Below the pieces are notes generated by a model. It was not told the origin of the DNA. It saw only the letters and a program-made list of their open reading frames with translations, and ran no database searches. From positions 1 through 39,022 of the IMG/VR virus record IMGVR_UViG_3300035701_000113: a DNA stretch of 39,022 bases. One strand, given 5' to 3'. This stretch comes from a virus. How positions within the stretch are numbered: the stretch's first letter is position 1; the number at the start of each line of letters is the position of its first letter. Below, piece by piece: positions 17,117 to 26,475 of this stretch. The position numbers and the translations under genes were made by a program.

Positions 17117-17138
17117 GGAGGGGGCTCGCGCCCCCTCC
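17117..17138 (-). promoter_or_regulatory. Perfect GC hairpin in connector leader
   Basis: GGAGGGGGC pairs perfectly with GCCCCCTCC around a TCGC loop. There is no T-tract on either strand, so it is not an intrinsic terminator. The following GAGGGGGG ribosome site could pair with the C-rich arm, so a translational or mRNA-stability role is possible. Confidence 0.6.
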
Positions 17139-17152
17139 CGGGTTAGCTTCTG

Positions 17153-17431
17153 CTACTTCTTTCCGGCCGGCTTTTTGGAAGGCTTCTTGGCCGGCTGCCT
17201 GGCTAACTTCTCCTCAGACTCCGGCTCCTCGGCCTTCTCGGGCGCCAGGATCTCCTCAGTTATCTCAGGCTTGGGCTCGGGCACCTTCGGCTTGGGCGGC
17301 TTCGCGAGGATGTCCTCGGCCTCGCCCCTCCCGATGAGGGCCTTCGCCAGGGAGTCCTGGACGTCGTATCTCTTGCCCTTCTCGAGCAACTGCCCGACGG
17401 TCCAGACTTCGCTCAGCATCTTTATGTGCAT
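17153..17431 (-). CDS. Small capsid-region protein with Lys/Pro/Ala-rich tail
   Basis: 92 residues. A short globular part (LSEVWTVGQLLEKGKRYDVQ, then DSLAKALIGRG) is followed by an extended tail of PKPK, EPE and KKPSKKPAGKK. It lies between major capsid and connector genes. The globular piece resembles small proteins found after the capsid in many siphoviruses. Function unknown; the basic tail could contact DNA in the head. Confidence 0.62.
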   Translation of the reverse strand: MHIKMLSEVWTVGQLLEKGKRYDVQDSLAKALIGRGEAEDILAKPPKPKVPEPKPEITEEILAPEKAEEPESEEKLARQPAKKPSKKPAGKK

Positions 17432-17482
17432 CTTGTCCTCCTCTCCGTTGTTTCGGGTTCCCGCTGTCGGGCCTGACGCGGC

Positions 17483-18619
17483 CTACGTGTGGACCTGGGC
17501 GTAGGCGAACCTCGGGTCCATCGGCGCGCCGCCCATGCAGTGCCTTACCCGGTAGAACACGTTGTCCGACTCGAAGTCGCCCTCGAGCGCCCCGATCGGC
17601 GCGCCCCCGGCGACGCCCACCTTGTTCGAGGCCTTCATGCAGACCTCCGGGCTCTCGTGGCCCCTCAGGTAGTCGAACTCCACCGCGACGCCCTGCGAGA
17701 GGTCCGCGAAGACGTACCACGTGCCGTCGTTATTGCCCGACGTGTCGATCACCGGCAACAGCGGGTTCACGTGCAGCTGCAGTCCCATCTGCGTCAGGAT
17801 GTTGGCGGTGGGCACGGGGATTCCTCCGCCGGCGCCGACCTCCGTCCACTGCTTCAGGACCGAGGTAAGGACCGCCCTCGCGGTCATCTCGAGCATCGGC
17901 GGGACCACCACGTGCCTGCCGACTACGCTGAGGGGCTTCCCGAGGACGTCCGTCTGGGCCGCCATCAGTCCCAGCGTCGCCTCGAGGTTCGCGATCGTCA
18001 GGGCCAGGACCCCCGTGTTCGTCACGTTCTGCCCGTCGACGTCCGCTATCGGCGCGCCGAAGAGCAGCGGGTTGGGACCCGCCGCCACGGCTATCTGGTT
18101 GGTCGCGACGTATGATTCCGTGTAGAGGGCGGCGTCGGAGAACCTCGCCGGGAAGTCGCTGAAGGCCCCGAGGTCGTCGTTTATGAGCGATTCCCAGGAG
18201 ATGTCGAACTGCCTCCCCCTCTTCTTGACGTTGATGTGATAGTGGGCGTCGGACATCGGGGCCACGAGGTACTCGCCCTTCTCGGCCACCTCGGGGAGCA
18301 GGCTGTCGTTCCCCTGCACCTTGTGGAGCTCCCTCTGCCGGAAGTCCCTGCAGGAGCCGACCTTGACGTAGGCCTTCCAGTCCGGCACCACCAGCTTGTA
18401 GCGGGCCAGGAGCTCGCGGTCGAGTATCCCGCCGAACAGGTACGGGAAGTCGGTGGTGGTGATGGCCTCCCGCATCAGGTACTCCCACCTGTGCATCGGG
18501 TGTCGGTCGGTGTTCATGAGCAGGTCGAGGGCGCGGGAGGTCGCCGCCTCGTTGACCTTTATCCCTCGGACGGGGTTATATCCCTCCCATCCCTCCATCA
18601 GTTCCATAAACTCAGGCAT
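17483..18619 (-). CDS. Major capsid protein (HK97-fold candidate)
   Basis: 378 residues with AAGGAGGAAAAA before the ATG. It has the pattern of phage major capsid proteins of the large Mu/HK97-like group: ATSRALDLLMNTDRHPMHRW, a long helix with REAITTTDFPYLFGG, a central AVAAGPNPLLFGAPIADVDG and a C-terminal beta region with VEFDYLRGHESPEV. Position after the decoration protein and before connectors is as expected. A terminator-like hairpin lies just upstream. Confidence 0.82.
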   Translation of the reverse strand: MPEFMELMEGWEGYNPVRGIKVNEAATSRALDLLMNTDRHPMHRWEYLMREAITTTDFPYLFGGILDRELLARYKLVVPDWKAYVKVGSCRDFRQRELHKVQGNDSLLPEVAEKGEYLVAPMSDAHYHINVKKRGRQFDISWESLINDDLGAFSDFPARFSDAALYTESYVATNQIAVAAGPNPLLFGAPIADVDGQNVTNTGVLALTIANLEATLGLMAAQTDVLGKPLSVVGRHVVVPPMLEMTARAVLTSVLKQWTEVGAGGGIPVPTANILTQMGLQLHVNPLLPVIDTSGNNDGTWYVFADLSQGVAVEFDYLRGHESPEVCMKASNKVGVAGGAPIGALEGDFESDNVFYRVRHCMGGAPMDPRFAYAQVHT

Positions 18620-18641
18620 TTTTTCCTCCTTGTTGGGTACT

Positions 18642-18665
18642 AAAAAACCCGCCTTTCGGCGGGCC
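18642..18665 (-). terminator. Terminator upstream of major capsid gene
   Basis: The - strand shows CCCGCC, a GAAA tetraloop, then GGCGGG and TTTTTT, a textbook intrinsic terminator. It lies between the decoration and capsid genes with no room for a visible promoter after it, so capsid mRNA must arise by read-through or processing. Confidence 0.88.
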
Positions 18666-18688
18666 TTTGCCTTGCGGTACGGGCTTGT

Positions 18689-19561
18689 CTATACCTTGGT
18701 CGCGGCGACTATCGTCGTTGGCAGCGAGTAGTAGACGGTCATCCGGGTGCGCCCGGCCGTGCCGGCACCCACCGATACCACAACGCCGCTGACCACACGC
18801 TCGGTTGCCAGGTAGCGCCGCCTCACGTGCGCGCCGGCTGCCGGCACGTCCACGTCGGCACCCTGCTTGCCACCGGTGTGGCTGAAGCTGATGGACTCGC
18901 CCGCCAGCAGGTCTGTGGCCTTGAGGTTCACGGCGGCAAAGAAGCCGTCAGGGTCGGCGGCGTCGCCGACATTCATGGCGGCCGAGGTCGCGGCATCCCA
19001 GAGGGCCACGGCGTGAACGATGACGTCTGTCAAGAAGGCACCGGCAGGCACGGTTATGGAGCCGGTGTATGTCCCCGCTCCGGTCTCCGTGAATGTGACC
19101 GCCTTCGCATAGATCAGGTCATTCGTGAGTACGTCGGGGTCCCAGTGAACCTTGATCGCGACGACGGCTGTGAGGCTGGAACCGACATCTCCCAATGCGT
19201 AGCCGAAGCGTGCATGGGTCGCCTGGTTGCGGATCTTCGATATGACTGCTGTGGTCTTGTTGATGTAGAGCTCGTCTCCCGGGGCTATGGCGCTGTTGCC
19301 GCCCTCGTCCACTGCGGTGGCGGTCAGGAACCATATTCCCTCGGTGTCGATGGCTATGAGGTCGGTCGCTGCCGAGGCGCTTGTGAAGGCCACGCCGACG
19401 ATGTTCTCGCCCACGAGAACAGGGTCGCCGCCGTCAACAAAGCCGTCCGCGTGGGTCGGGTGGATGAGATAGCTCTCCTCTAGGGTCAGGTGCCTACCCT
19501 CACCTGTGCTGGAGCATTCCTCTCCAGTCGTGTGTCCGGTTGCCAAATACTGTGCTGGCAT
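18689..19561 (-). CDS. Head decoration/capsid-stabilising protein (DUF2190-like N-terminus)
   Basis: 290 residues. The N-terminal 140 show the decoration pattern: DGGDPVLVGENIVGVAFTSA and later NSAIAPGDELYINKTTAVIS. The C-terminal half is a second beta domain (TYTGSITVPAGAFLTDVIVH). GAAGGAGGG precedes the ATG. It sits directly before the major capsid, the normal site for these proteins. Confidence 0.78.
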   Translation of the reverse strand: MPAQYLATGHTTGEECSSTGEGRHLTLEESYLIHPTHADGFVDGGDPVLVGENIVGVAFTSASAATDLIAIDTEGIWFLTATAVDEGGNSAIAPGDELYINKTTAVISKIRNQATHARFGYALGDVGSSLTAVVAIKVHWDPDVLTNDLIYAKAVTFTETGAGTYTGSITVPAGAFLTDVIVHAVALWDAATSAAMNVGDAADPDGFFAAVNLKATDLLAGESISFSHTGGKQGADVDVPAAGAHVRRRYLATERVVSGVVVSVGAGTAGRTRMTVYYSLPTTIVAATKV

Positions 19562-19613
19562 TTGTCCCTCCTTCTAGTCTCTTTATTGTCAGTCTCTCGC
19601 CGGGTTGTCCTGT

Positions 19614-21440
19614 CTAGCGGCCTTGGGCCGCGATCTCGGCCATCCTCTCAGCCTCCTCATCGGACCTGCCCTCACGGATGAAGGTGGCCTTGAAGGACTC
19701 CTTGAGCTTCGCCTTGCCGCTGTCGTCTCCGCCGGCCCCCATGCCGCGGATCTCGCCCGAGCCGGTTATCTTGGCTATGTAGTCGGATTCGGACTTGATC
19801 GCCTCTTCGATGTCCTTCTCGTACTCCTCCCGGTCGAGCTTGCCCTCCTTGATTGCGGGGCTCCTGACCAGGGTCTCGACGAGCCTGGCCCTCGTGATCT
19901 CCGGGAGGTCCGAGGCGCCCACCTTCTCGACCGCGGTGTCGCGCGCCTCCCTAAGGATGGCGGACTCCTTGAGCCTCGCGTTCTCCTCGGCGAGCTCCGT
20001 CTTCTCCCTCTCGAGCCCGGTCTTGGCCTCCTCGAGCTCCTTCACTTTCTCTTCTTCCATCCGTTTCGCCTCCTCCATCTCTACCTTTCCCTTGTCGCTT
20101 TCCCTGTCTTCCTCGCGTGCCCTGTCCCGCGCCGACTCGAAGAGCTGGACGACCTGGCCGCCGGCGCCCGGAGTGGTGATATAGTCGACCGACTTGGCCG
20201 CCACGAGCTTCTCGATGATCGGGCCCTTTCTTCCCTCCGCCTCGCCGGATACCGCCTTGCCGAGCGCCCTGTGCGATACGCCTATGTGCGGGGCGAGCTC
20301 CTCTATGGCTTCCCTGTAGGGCCCGAACACCTTGGCCTTGGCGTAGACGCCGGGACCCCTGGGGCCATCCTCCCTGAACGCCCCGGTGCTGATAAGCTCG
20401 CCGGCGAGGTCGCGCAGCGAGCGCTCGGGGCGCTCCCGGTCCTCGCTCTCGGTGGGGTGGTCCCAGTACATGTGCAGGCCCGGCTTGTAGATTGACGCGT
20501 CGCGCCTGAGCATCTCCTTTGAGTAGAAGCCGCTCGATCCCCAGCCGGGCTGTATGATCTTTATCTCCGCTGTCCCGTCCTTGGCGACCGCTTGTTCTGA
20601 AAGGGGGATGACGTCTCCGCCTATCGACTCGGCCACGGGCTCGTAGACGGTCCGCGCCACTACCTCCGTCGGGTCGCCGACCGTGATCTTGCCGTTGGCA
20701 TCCTCCGAGTAGTCAAGCTGGTAGGTCTTGCCGCCGAAGTCGTAGATGAGGTAGTCGTCGTAGACGTCCCTGACCCAGGGCCCCTCGGAGGCGCTGCCGA
20801 GGCCCATCCTGTCCCTGAGGGCGAGACCTAGCTGGCGCCTGAGCTCCTCGTGGGACTCGTCGCCCGCCTCCTTATAGGTCGGCAGGTTCTTCTTGGCGAG
20901 CGCCTGCGCCTTGGCCGTCGCCTTATCCTTCGCCGCTTTGTCGAGGCTTGACTGCGGTATCCTCGCCAGGGCGTTCCTCAGGTGCGGCAGGTTGAGGCTG
21001 CCCTCGGAGTCGTAGACCGGGAAGTAGCGCAGGGAGCGCGGCACCGTCTTCCCATCCTCGTCCTTCTCGCCGCCGGGGCCTACGTAGAGGAACGCAGAAT
21101 CCGGCAGGTCGTTGATATAGGCAACGTCCCACTCTGCCTCAGTGAGCCTTGCCAAGACTGACGGAAGCGCCACCAATGTGAGGGACTCTATCGCCTCCTT
21201 GTTCATCCCCGCTTCTTTCAGCTTTGCGATTATTCCTTCCCACATGTACACGTCTGCCTCCTTAACGTTCTTGGCCGCCGCGTTGGCGACCCTTATAGCC
21301 TGCGCGTCGCAATCCTTCTCGTCCCCGCCGCCCTCGACGCACCTATCCCTGGTGCTGTTCGCTATCTTCAGCCAGGCCGCCGCCTGCTTGGTGCTCAATC
21401 CCTTTATGTGCCTCTCGACATCCCCGGCCTTCCAGGGCAT
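19614..21440 (-). CDS. ChaB domain, capsid maturation protease and scaffold in one protein
   Basis: 608 residues. Residues 1-58 form a ChaB-like domain (VERHIKGLSTKQAAAWLKIA). Residues about 60-190 are a linker rich in charged helix. About 285-430 resembles a serine-type prohead protease, with His in LHMYWDHPTESEDRERPERS and a Ser-containing IGVSHRALG segment. About 435-608 is long coiled coil (EEEKVKELEEAKTGLEREKT) as in scaffolds. In related phages such fusions cleave themselves from the scaffold after assembly. The domain borders are my estimate. Confidence 0.75.
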   Translation of the reverse strand: MPWKAGDVERHIKGLSTKQAAAWLKIANSTRDRCVEGGGDEKDCDAQAIRVANAAAKNVKEADVYMWEGIIAKLKEAGMNKEAIESLTLVALPSVLARLTEAEWDVAYINDLPDSAFLYVGPGGEKDEDGKTVPRSLRYFPVYDSEGSLNLPHLRNALARIPQSSLDKAAKDKATAKAQALAKKNLPTYKEAGDESHEELRRQLGLALRDRMGLGSASEGPWVRDVYDDYLIYDFGGKTYQLDYSEDANGKITVGDPTEVVARTVYEPVAESIGGDVIPLSEQAVAKDGTAEIKIIQPGWGSSGFYSKEMLRRDASIYKPGLHMYWDHPTESEDRERPERSLRDLAGELISTGAFREDGPRGPGVYAKAKVFGPYREAIEELAPHIGVSHRALGKAVSGEAEGRKGPIIEKLVAAKSVDYITTPGAGGQVVQLFESARDRAREEDRESDKGKVEMEEAKRMEEEKVKELEEAKTGLEREKTELAEENARLKESAILREARDTAVEKVGASDLPEITRARLVETLVRSPAIKEGKLDREEYEKDIEEAIKSESDYIAKITGSGEIRGMGAGGDDSGKAKLKESFKATFIREGRSDEEAERMAEIAAQGR

Positions 21441-22247
21441 CTACTCCCCCTCGCTTCCGACCCGCCTATAAGCCGCATAACATCGGCATCCAGGGAAACG
21501 GGGCGGCTCGTCATCACCTGACGGGAATGATTCATCAAGCGGTATCCAGTCTGCATCTTGGTTTTCTTGACATTCCTCAGTTACGAGGTCATCTTGCATG
21601 GTGTTCCAGGAGTGCTCCATCTCGAGGCCGGCGGCCACGAGCTGGTCAATGCCCTGGCGGTTGCCCTGCTCGTAGGCGTTGGCGCTCTCTGTCACCGCGA
21701 CCAGGTGGGCCCGGCTCTCGATGTGGAGCTGCGGCTTGCCGACCGCGAACTCCTCGAAGCGCCCGCTGATCTCGCGGGCCGTGCGGTTGTAGGACCAGCC
21801 CTCCTCGACGCCCCGGGTCACGAGGCGGGCGATCTCGTCGCGGGTCGTCTGGTTTATCTTCGTGACCATCTCGGCGGCGTGCTCCTCGAGCCACTGGACG
21901 GCCCGTGGGTTCTTAAGGCCCAGGGCTACGCTCGCCCCCCACTCGGCCGAGGCCGACATGCCCGCCCTCATCGCCTCGCTCGTGCCGGACTGAATGGCGG
22001 CCGTCATGTCCTCGATGGTCTCGAGCTCGACGACGCCGAGTATCTTGTCTATCTCGGAGGGCCCTATCGCTTCGGCGAAAAGGCTCTTGTATTTCTCAAT
22101 GCCCTTCTTGAAGAGGCCGTCCTGCCTGCGGAAGACCTTCTGCATCTTCTTCTCGAGGCCGGAGGCGATCTTGACCAGTATCCTCTCGCGGGTGTATTCG
22201 CTCACCGCCTCCTTGAGGTTGGTGACCGCCTCAAGAAGAGCCGGCAT
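21441..22247 (-). CDS. Minor head protein (Mu F-like)
   Basis: 268 residues. The C-terminal region has GKPQLHIESRAHLVAVTESA followed by the Mu F-like ending with ESFPSGDDEPPRFPGCRCYA, the diagnostic HxxxRxxxxARTE-to-CRC layout with local variation. The helical N-terminus fits the family. It follows the portal, overlapping it by 17 bases. Likely enters the head and joins portal and shell. Confidence 0.88.
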   Translation of the reverse strand: MPALLEAVTNLKEAVSEYTRERILVKIASGLEKKMQKVFRRQDGLFKKGIEKYKSLFAEAIGPSEIDKILGVVELETIEDMTAAIQSGTSEAMRAGMSASAEWGASVALGLKNPRAVQWLEEHAAEMVTKINQTTRDEIARLVTRGVEEGWSYNRTAREISGRFEEFAVGKPQLHIESRAHLVAVTESANAYEQGNRQGIDQLVAAGLEMEHSWNTMQDDLVTEECQENQDADWIPLDESFPSGDDEPPRFPGCRCYAAYRRVGSEGE

Positions 22248-23805
22248 CCCTCACCGCCTCCTGGAGCTCCTTGACCGCGGCCACGAGTCTGGTCTCCGCC
22301 ACCGTCTCGCCCGCCGGGTAGAGCTGTTCGATCATCGCATCGATGTCCTCCTCGCCCAGGGCGGTCAGGAGCATCCGCGTGATCGTCGGCATGTCGAGCG
22401 TGCCGGCCGGAACCTGGCCCGAGAGAGTCGCTGCCTTGACCACCGCATCCACCGCCGAGGCCACGTCGTGCTCGAGGATCGGCGGGAAGGTTATCTTGAC
22501 AGAGGGGTCGACGCCTGTCGCAAACTCGAGATGCGGGGTGCCGTCCTCCTCCTCCGTGACGCTGCCTACTAACTTCTTTGCCTCGACCGCGCGCGCCAGG
22601 ACATAGCCGATTATGTCCCTGTGTATGTCGGCCCAGAGGGTCTGCCTCGAGACCATCATGAGCTCCGTCGGCCTGTCGAGGCTTTTCGCCGTGGCGAGCG
22701 TCCCGACCGAGGTGTCGCCGAAGAACGTCTCGGGCAGTCCTGTCGCGGCGGCCACCATGAGCAGCAGCCTCCTGCCGTCGTCGGCGGACGTCGTCGCCCC
22801 GGCTGTCCTAATCGGGTCCATCCTGATGCTGCCCGGCTCGATGAGCGTCGACGCGGTGAGCGGCGGCGGGTTCGTCTCCACGCCCGTTGGTAGCGTGCTC
22901 TCGAACTTCCTCTTCACGGCTTCGACTGCGGCCGCGCTTCCCGTCCCGCCCCTGATGCCCGAGACCCGCCAGGCGAACCTGGCGTACGCCTGGACGATGG
23001 TCGACCAGTTTTCGAGGAAGTCCTTGTATGCCCTCGCCCAGTCGATCGCCGCGTAGACCTCGGAGATCCCGAAGCTCATGCGGCCAAGTCCGCCGACCCT
23101 CACGTGGTAGACGGGGCTGTCCCACTCGATGTTCTTGTTGCCTATCGTCTTCGGCCTCTCGGACGACTTCGGCCTGTACCGCCAGTCGGGGTAGTAGGCG
23201 ACCTGCGGCGTCGTGCTGCTCATGCCCGTCTCGAGCTTGAGTTCCGACTTGCCCCACGATCGCTTGTAGTACCAGGGGTCCTTCGAGTCCTCCGGGTTCT
23301 TGATTATCTCCAAGACCTCGTCGACGGGGATTGTGCGGATGCGGACGCGCCCCGTCTCCTTGTTGGTGAAGAAGCAGAAGAAGATGTTGCCCTCGACCTG
23401 GAGGTCCTGCTCTTTGTACATCCTCGCCTGGTGGATTGTCAGCTCGGCCTTGTTCTTCGCGTCGTCGAGGAAGCCCTGGACCACCTCGTTAATCGCCTCG
23501 TCCTTCGCGCTGATGTTCATCCCCTGCCCGAAGACGTAGTAGACCTGGGCGTTGACCCCGCGCTGTATGAGGGGGTTCTTGAGGTAGGCGATGCGCGCGA
23601 GCTGGCATATCCTGGTCAGACCCTCGCGGGAGAACTCCTGCTCCGTCTCGAAGCCGAGACGCAACCATCCCTGATCCTCCAAAGCCAACTCTAAATCCGT
23701 GAGGCGTTCAGTGAGACTGACTAGATTGCCTTGCTCGGTCTCCAAGATCTCATTCAGTTCCACGTTGAGCTGTTCTGTCTCAGACAATCTTTGCCGAAGG
23801 CTCAT
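22231..23805 (-). CDS. Portal protein
   Basis: 524 residues from ATG 23805, chosen for the AGAGGAGG site just upstream; an extension to 23841 is possible. Helical N-terminus ([16 protein letters not shown]), then the portal core: [40 protein letters not shown] and the late stem region [20 protein letters not shown]. It forms the dodecameric DNA gate. It would follow the large terminase directly but for an inserted HNH gene. Confidence 0.93.
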   Translation of the reverse strand: MSLRQRLSETEQLNVELNEILETEQGNLVSLTERLTDLELALEDQGWLRLGFETEQEFSREGLTRICQLARIAYLKNPLIQRGVNAQVYYVFGQGMNISAKDEAINEVVQGFLDDAKNKAELTIHQARMYKEQDLQVEGNIFFCFFTNKETGRVRIRTIPVDEVLEIIKNPEDSKDPWYYKRSWGKSELKLETGMSSTTPQVAYYPDWRYRPKSSERPKTIGNKNIEWDSPVYHVRVGGLGRMSFGISEVYAAIDWARAYKDFLENWSTIVQAYARFAWRVSGIRGGTGSAAAVEAVKRKFESTLPTGVETNPPPLTASTLIEPGSIRMDPIRTAGATTSADDGRRLLLMVAAATGLPETFFGDTSVGTLATAKSLDRPTELMMVSRQTLWADIHRDIIGYVLARAVEAKKLVGSVTEEEDGTPHLEFATGVDPSVKITFPPILEHDVASAVDAVVKAATLSGQVPAGTLDMPTITRMLLTALGEEDIDAMIEQLYPAGETVAETRLVAAVKELQEAVRDAGSS

Positions 23806-24469
23806 GCTCCTCCTCTTGCTGAATGAAATCTCCATAGACATGCAGGATTTCCTTGGCCCATTTCACCAAGTCTTCCACTCGCTGTCCTGATCTCTGAGGG
23901 GTAACCCATAATTCAAGATTCTCTGGACGATTGTCTTGGCGGTCACCATTCTTGTGATGTACGCTCTCGTTTGCCATGAGTGGTCGCCCGATCATCTCAG
24001 ACATCACCAGCCGATGTTCATAGACATAACCCTTTGAGTTGGCATCGATGTGGCGTGGCAGATGGATACGTTTATAACCCTGGGATATTGATTCTTTCGG
24101 AGCTTTCTTTCGTAATGGCTGGATGTTCGCATCGCCGTGTTTTCGCCAACGCTTCCAATGCTTGTGACAATAACCACGAGCAATCTGTTTCTGAGTGCAT
24201 CCTTTTATGGTGCAAGATTGTTGATTGGCATGTATCTTCTCGGGCAAATCAAGGGAACCGTGTACTTTCAACCGCCGGAGATGTTTGTGGCAAAGGCCGT
24301 GCGCTGCAGACTTAGTTGAGCAGTCGGCAACAGTACATTCTTCCGGGTTTGGTCTTCGCCCCGTCCTTCCTAGAGGATCACCATTGCGACGCCAGAAATC
24401 ATAATGCTGACTACAATATCCTCTAGCTATAGATTCGTTTGGACAATTGCGAATCGCGCAGAGTGACAT
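23780..24469 (-). CDS. HNH homing-type endonuclease with three zinc knuckles
   Basis: 229 residues. Three copies of C-x4-C-x9-C-x2-H occur before about residue 105 ([18 protein letters not shown] and IARGYCHKH). An HNH nuclease domain follows: [17 protein letters not shown] and [20 protein letters not shown], with the His-His and Asn-rich motif intact. It lies between large terminase and portal and overlaps the portal start by 26 bases. Its DNA is more AT-rich than the flanks, as expected for an invasive gene. Free-standing homing endonuclease is the best call. Confidence 0.9.
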   Translation of the reverse strand: MSLCAIRNCPNESIARGYCSQHYDFWRRNGDPLGRTGRRPNPEECTVADCSTKSAAHGLCHKHLRRLKVHGSLDLPEKIHANQQSCTIKGCTQKQIARGYCHKHWKRWRKHGDANIQPLRKKAPKESISQGYKRIHLPRHIDANSKGYVYEHRLVMSEMIGRPLMANESVHHKNGDRQDNRPENLELWVTPQRSGQRVEDLVKWAKEILHVYGDFIQQEEEHEPSAKIV

Positions 24470-24478
24470 GTCCGTCTC

Positions 24479-25723
24479 CTATATGGGCGAAATTACATAT
24501 GGTTCGTAAAACTCTATAGTCTGCTCAGGCTCACCCTGCGGCGCGCCCTCGAGCGTGTGCAGGAGATAGCGTGCGCAATCAGGGATATGATCGTCCTTCT
24601 TGATCGGGTTCTCTGTTGATACATCTCCGGTCACGGGGTCCACGGGGAAGGAATAGCGCTCCATCTGGTCCACCAAGGCAGGGCACCTGCCGCGCATGAT
24701 CTTCAAGCGTCCAGTCTTAATGATGCCCGTCACCGTGACTATCCCGGCCAGGACCGCGTTGTTCGCCTTAACAAGGGGAACGATCCCATACTGTGCCAGC
24801 TCGTTGACATCCGTAAGCCTGGCCGGGTCGTATATCCACGCCTGCACCTGCCCCCTGACACTTGCCTTCAACTGCCCGGCGTGTTCTTTCGCCGAGGTCA
24901 GAATCTCCGTGTAGTAGTCCGAGTACGCGTAGTAGACGCCGTCATTCCATGCCAAGAACAGTGCTCCGAAGAACACACTCGGGTCGAGCCCGACATAAAC
25001 CGGCCAGTCGTCCGGGATCTCGAAGGGATCCACGAATAGGTGCTCGCCGAACTCGGGGTAGACAAGTCCAGCCGGTTTGCGGAACTTGCCGTCGTACCTC
25101 ATGTCGAACATCCAGCCGGGGAGTGTCGCCTTCGCCCTTTTATACTCACCTTTTGGGTAATTAGGGTTGTCGATCGAGCGGAACTGGATCACGTCGTAGT
25201 CTGGATCCCCCCGCTCCCACGCCTTGAAGATCTCGTGGTAATACCAGTTCATCGCCCATGGGTATCCCGTGAAAAGAACAGGAGCCTCGTGGTATCCGGT
25301 ACGCCCCTGGATTATCGGCCATATCAAGCCCTTCATCTGCCCCGGTTCATCGATCCAGGCGGCCCGGAAGTGGTGACCCTCTATCCTCTCGGGCTTGTCA
25401 GCTGAGCGGAAGTAGATTCTGCCTCCTGTAGGCAGCCTGTATATCCTTGCCTGCGCCTGCCATTCGCCTTGAAGGGAAGTCTCCGTATAGTGCTCATTCA
25501 AATATGGCAGCATCTGGTCGCGGGCCATCTCGGCAGTCGGACCCAGAGCGAGATACCGGGCATCTCTGATGCCGAGCTCATGGTCCCTGGAGATGATGTT
25601 CGCAAGCCACACCGGTGCCCACCAGGACTTCCCGCCTCCGGTCCCGCCAATCATGACTATGTATCGGGCTTTGCTGTCTAGCGCTTTCTCCTGAAACCAA
25701 TAGGGCCTAACTACTTTTGCCAT
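24479..25723 (-). CDS. terL: Terminase large subunit
   Basis: 414 residues. Walker A is GGTGGGKS at 26-33 and Walker B is IDEP at 124-127, within RAAWIDEPGQ. The RNase H-like nuclease starts near Asp247 (YVGLDPSVFFG) and ends with a KDDHIPDCARYLL motif. It pumps DNA into the procapsid and cuts it. It overlaps the small subunit by 17 bases. Length is near the usual 420-550 lower bound but all key motifs are present. Confidence 0.96.
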   Translation of the reverse strand: MAKVVRPYWFQEKALDSKARYIVMIGGTGGGKSWWAPVWLANIISRDHELGIRDARYLALGPTAEMARDQMLPYLNEHYTETSLQGEWQAQARIYRLPTGGRIYFRSADKPERIEGHHFRAAWIDEPGQMKGLIWPIIQGRTGYHEAPVLFTGYPWAMNWYYHEIFKAWERGDPDYDVIQFRSIDNPNYPKGEYKRAKATLPGWMFDMRYDGKFRKPAGLVYPEFGEHLFVDPFEIPDDWPVYVGLDPSVFFGALFLAWNDGVYYAYSDYYTEILTSAKEHAGQLKASVRGQVQAWIYDPARLTDVNELAQYGIVPLVKANNAVLAGIVTVTGIIKTGRLKIMRGRCPALVDQMERYSFPVDPVTGDVSTENPIKKDDHIPDCARYLLHTLEGAPQGEPEQTIEFYEPYVISPI

Positions 25724-26111
25724 TTCGCTGTATCACCAACGGGCCTATGATTTCGTGAGTCATCTTGGTACCTTGAGTGACCCGGTAATATCGCTCCATC
25801 GCCTTGGACTGCTCCTCAGCCAACTTCACGAGAGCACATCGTGTCTTGGCGTTGATGATGCCAGAATCTTCGGCCTGCTCTAGTAGTCTCTGTGTCAATG
25901 CCTCAATCAAAGCAACTGGACGCTTGAGATCGAGTAGTTCGTCTTCACTCAACAGCTCGCGCACTCTATCGCCAACGAGATTGCCCTTGTATTTCGAGTA
26001 CAAGCCGTGTATTGGCGGGCGCCCCTGGTGCATCCGACAGACGTCCTTGCCCTTCAGTGCATAGGCTCTGCAACGTTCTTGAGATCGTTTGCTCTTCGCC
26101 GTACACTGCAT
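25707..26111 (-). CDS. terS: Terminase small subunit (candidate)
   Basis: 134 residues. The opening MQCTAKSKRSQERCRAYALK followed by CRMHQGRPPIHGLYSKY is common in small terminase proteins of Gram-positive phages: a Cys/His site, then a helix-rich DNA-binding part (RVRELLSEDELLDLKRPVAL). It lies directly upstream of, and overlaps, the large subunit, and also overlaps the HNH-like gene by 58 bases. Confidence 0.8.
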   Translation of the reverse strand: MQCTAKSKRSQERCRAYALKGKDVCRMHQGRPPIHGLYSKYKGNLVGDRVRELLSEDELLDLKRPVALIEALTQRLLEQAEDSGIINAKTRCALVKLAEEQSKAMERYYRVTQGTKMTHEIIGPLVIQRNGKSS

Positions 26112-26365
26112 GGGTTATCCCGTGCCTCCATAGACGCAAGGGTTACTGCCTCCCTCGCCCTCTCAACTACATCCTCAAGCCCGTGGTTTGCGGCGAATCT
26201 GTCCCTGCCCTTTTGGTGCCAGGAGTCTCCCGAGAACACATGGTGATCGGCGCAACAGTAGAACTCGTTGGCCGGGACTCTTGCTCTATCGCCATGAGCC
26301 CCGACCGTAAAGACGTGATGCCGATGTTCAGCCAACTTGGGGCATCCGGGAACTTCGCACAGCAT
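26054..26365 (-). CDS. HNH-like nuclease at head of late operon
   Basis: 103 residues from ATG 26365 (GGGAGGG upstream; a TTG at 26422 is a worse start). It has C-x4-C (CEVPGC) followed by AEHRHHVFTVGAHG and NEFYCCADHHVF, then SWHQKGRDRF. The His-pairs and Cys clusters match small HNH proteins that sit before terminase genes in many siphoviruses and are needed for cutting DNA at packaging. It overlaps the small terminase gene. Confidence 0.75.
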   Translation of the reverse strand: MLCEVPGCPKLAEHRHHVFTVGAHGDRARVPANEFYCCADHHVFSGDSWHQKGRDRFAANHGLEDVVERAREAVTLASMEARDNPCSVRRRANDLKNVAEPMH

Positions 26366-26397
26366 AAAGAAAGACCCTCCCGGGTCGTTGATGTCAT

Positions 26398-26445
26398 GGG
26401 CCCGAAAGGGGTTCGGGCCCAACGCGGCTGCCCGCGTGCTGCGGG
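26398..26445 (-). promoter_or_regulatory. Paired hairpins in late operon leader
   Basis: A perfect 9-bp inverted repeat, GGGCCCGAA with TTCGGGCCC, spans 26398-26420. A second small one, CCCGC with GCGGG, spans 26431-26445. Neither is followed by a T-tract on the - strand. They lie between the early terminator and the first late gene and could be an antiterminator target or RNA-stability element. Confidence 0.55.
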
Positions 26446-26475
26446 CTTTCGGGGATCATGAATGAAGCGCCAAAG

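Noticed and set aside
26366-26422. TTG start of the HNH-like late gene
   Set aside because: The extension runs through a perfect hairpin and lacks a ribosome site, while ATG 26365 has GGGAGGG upstream.
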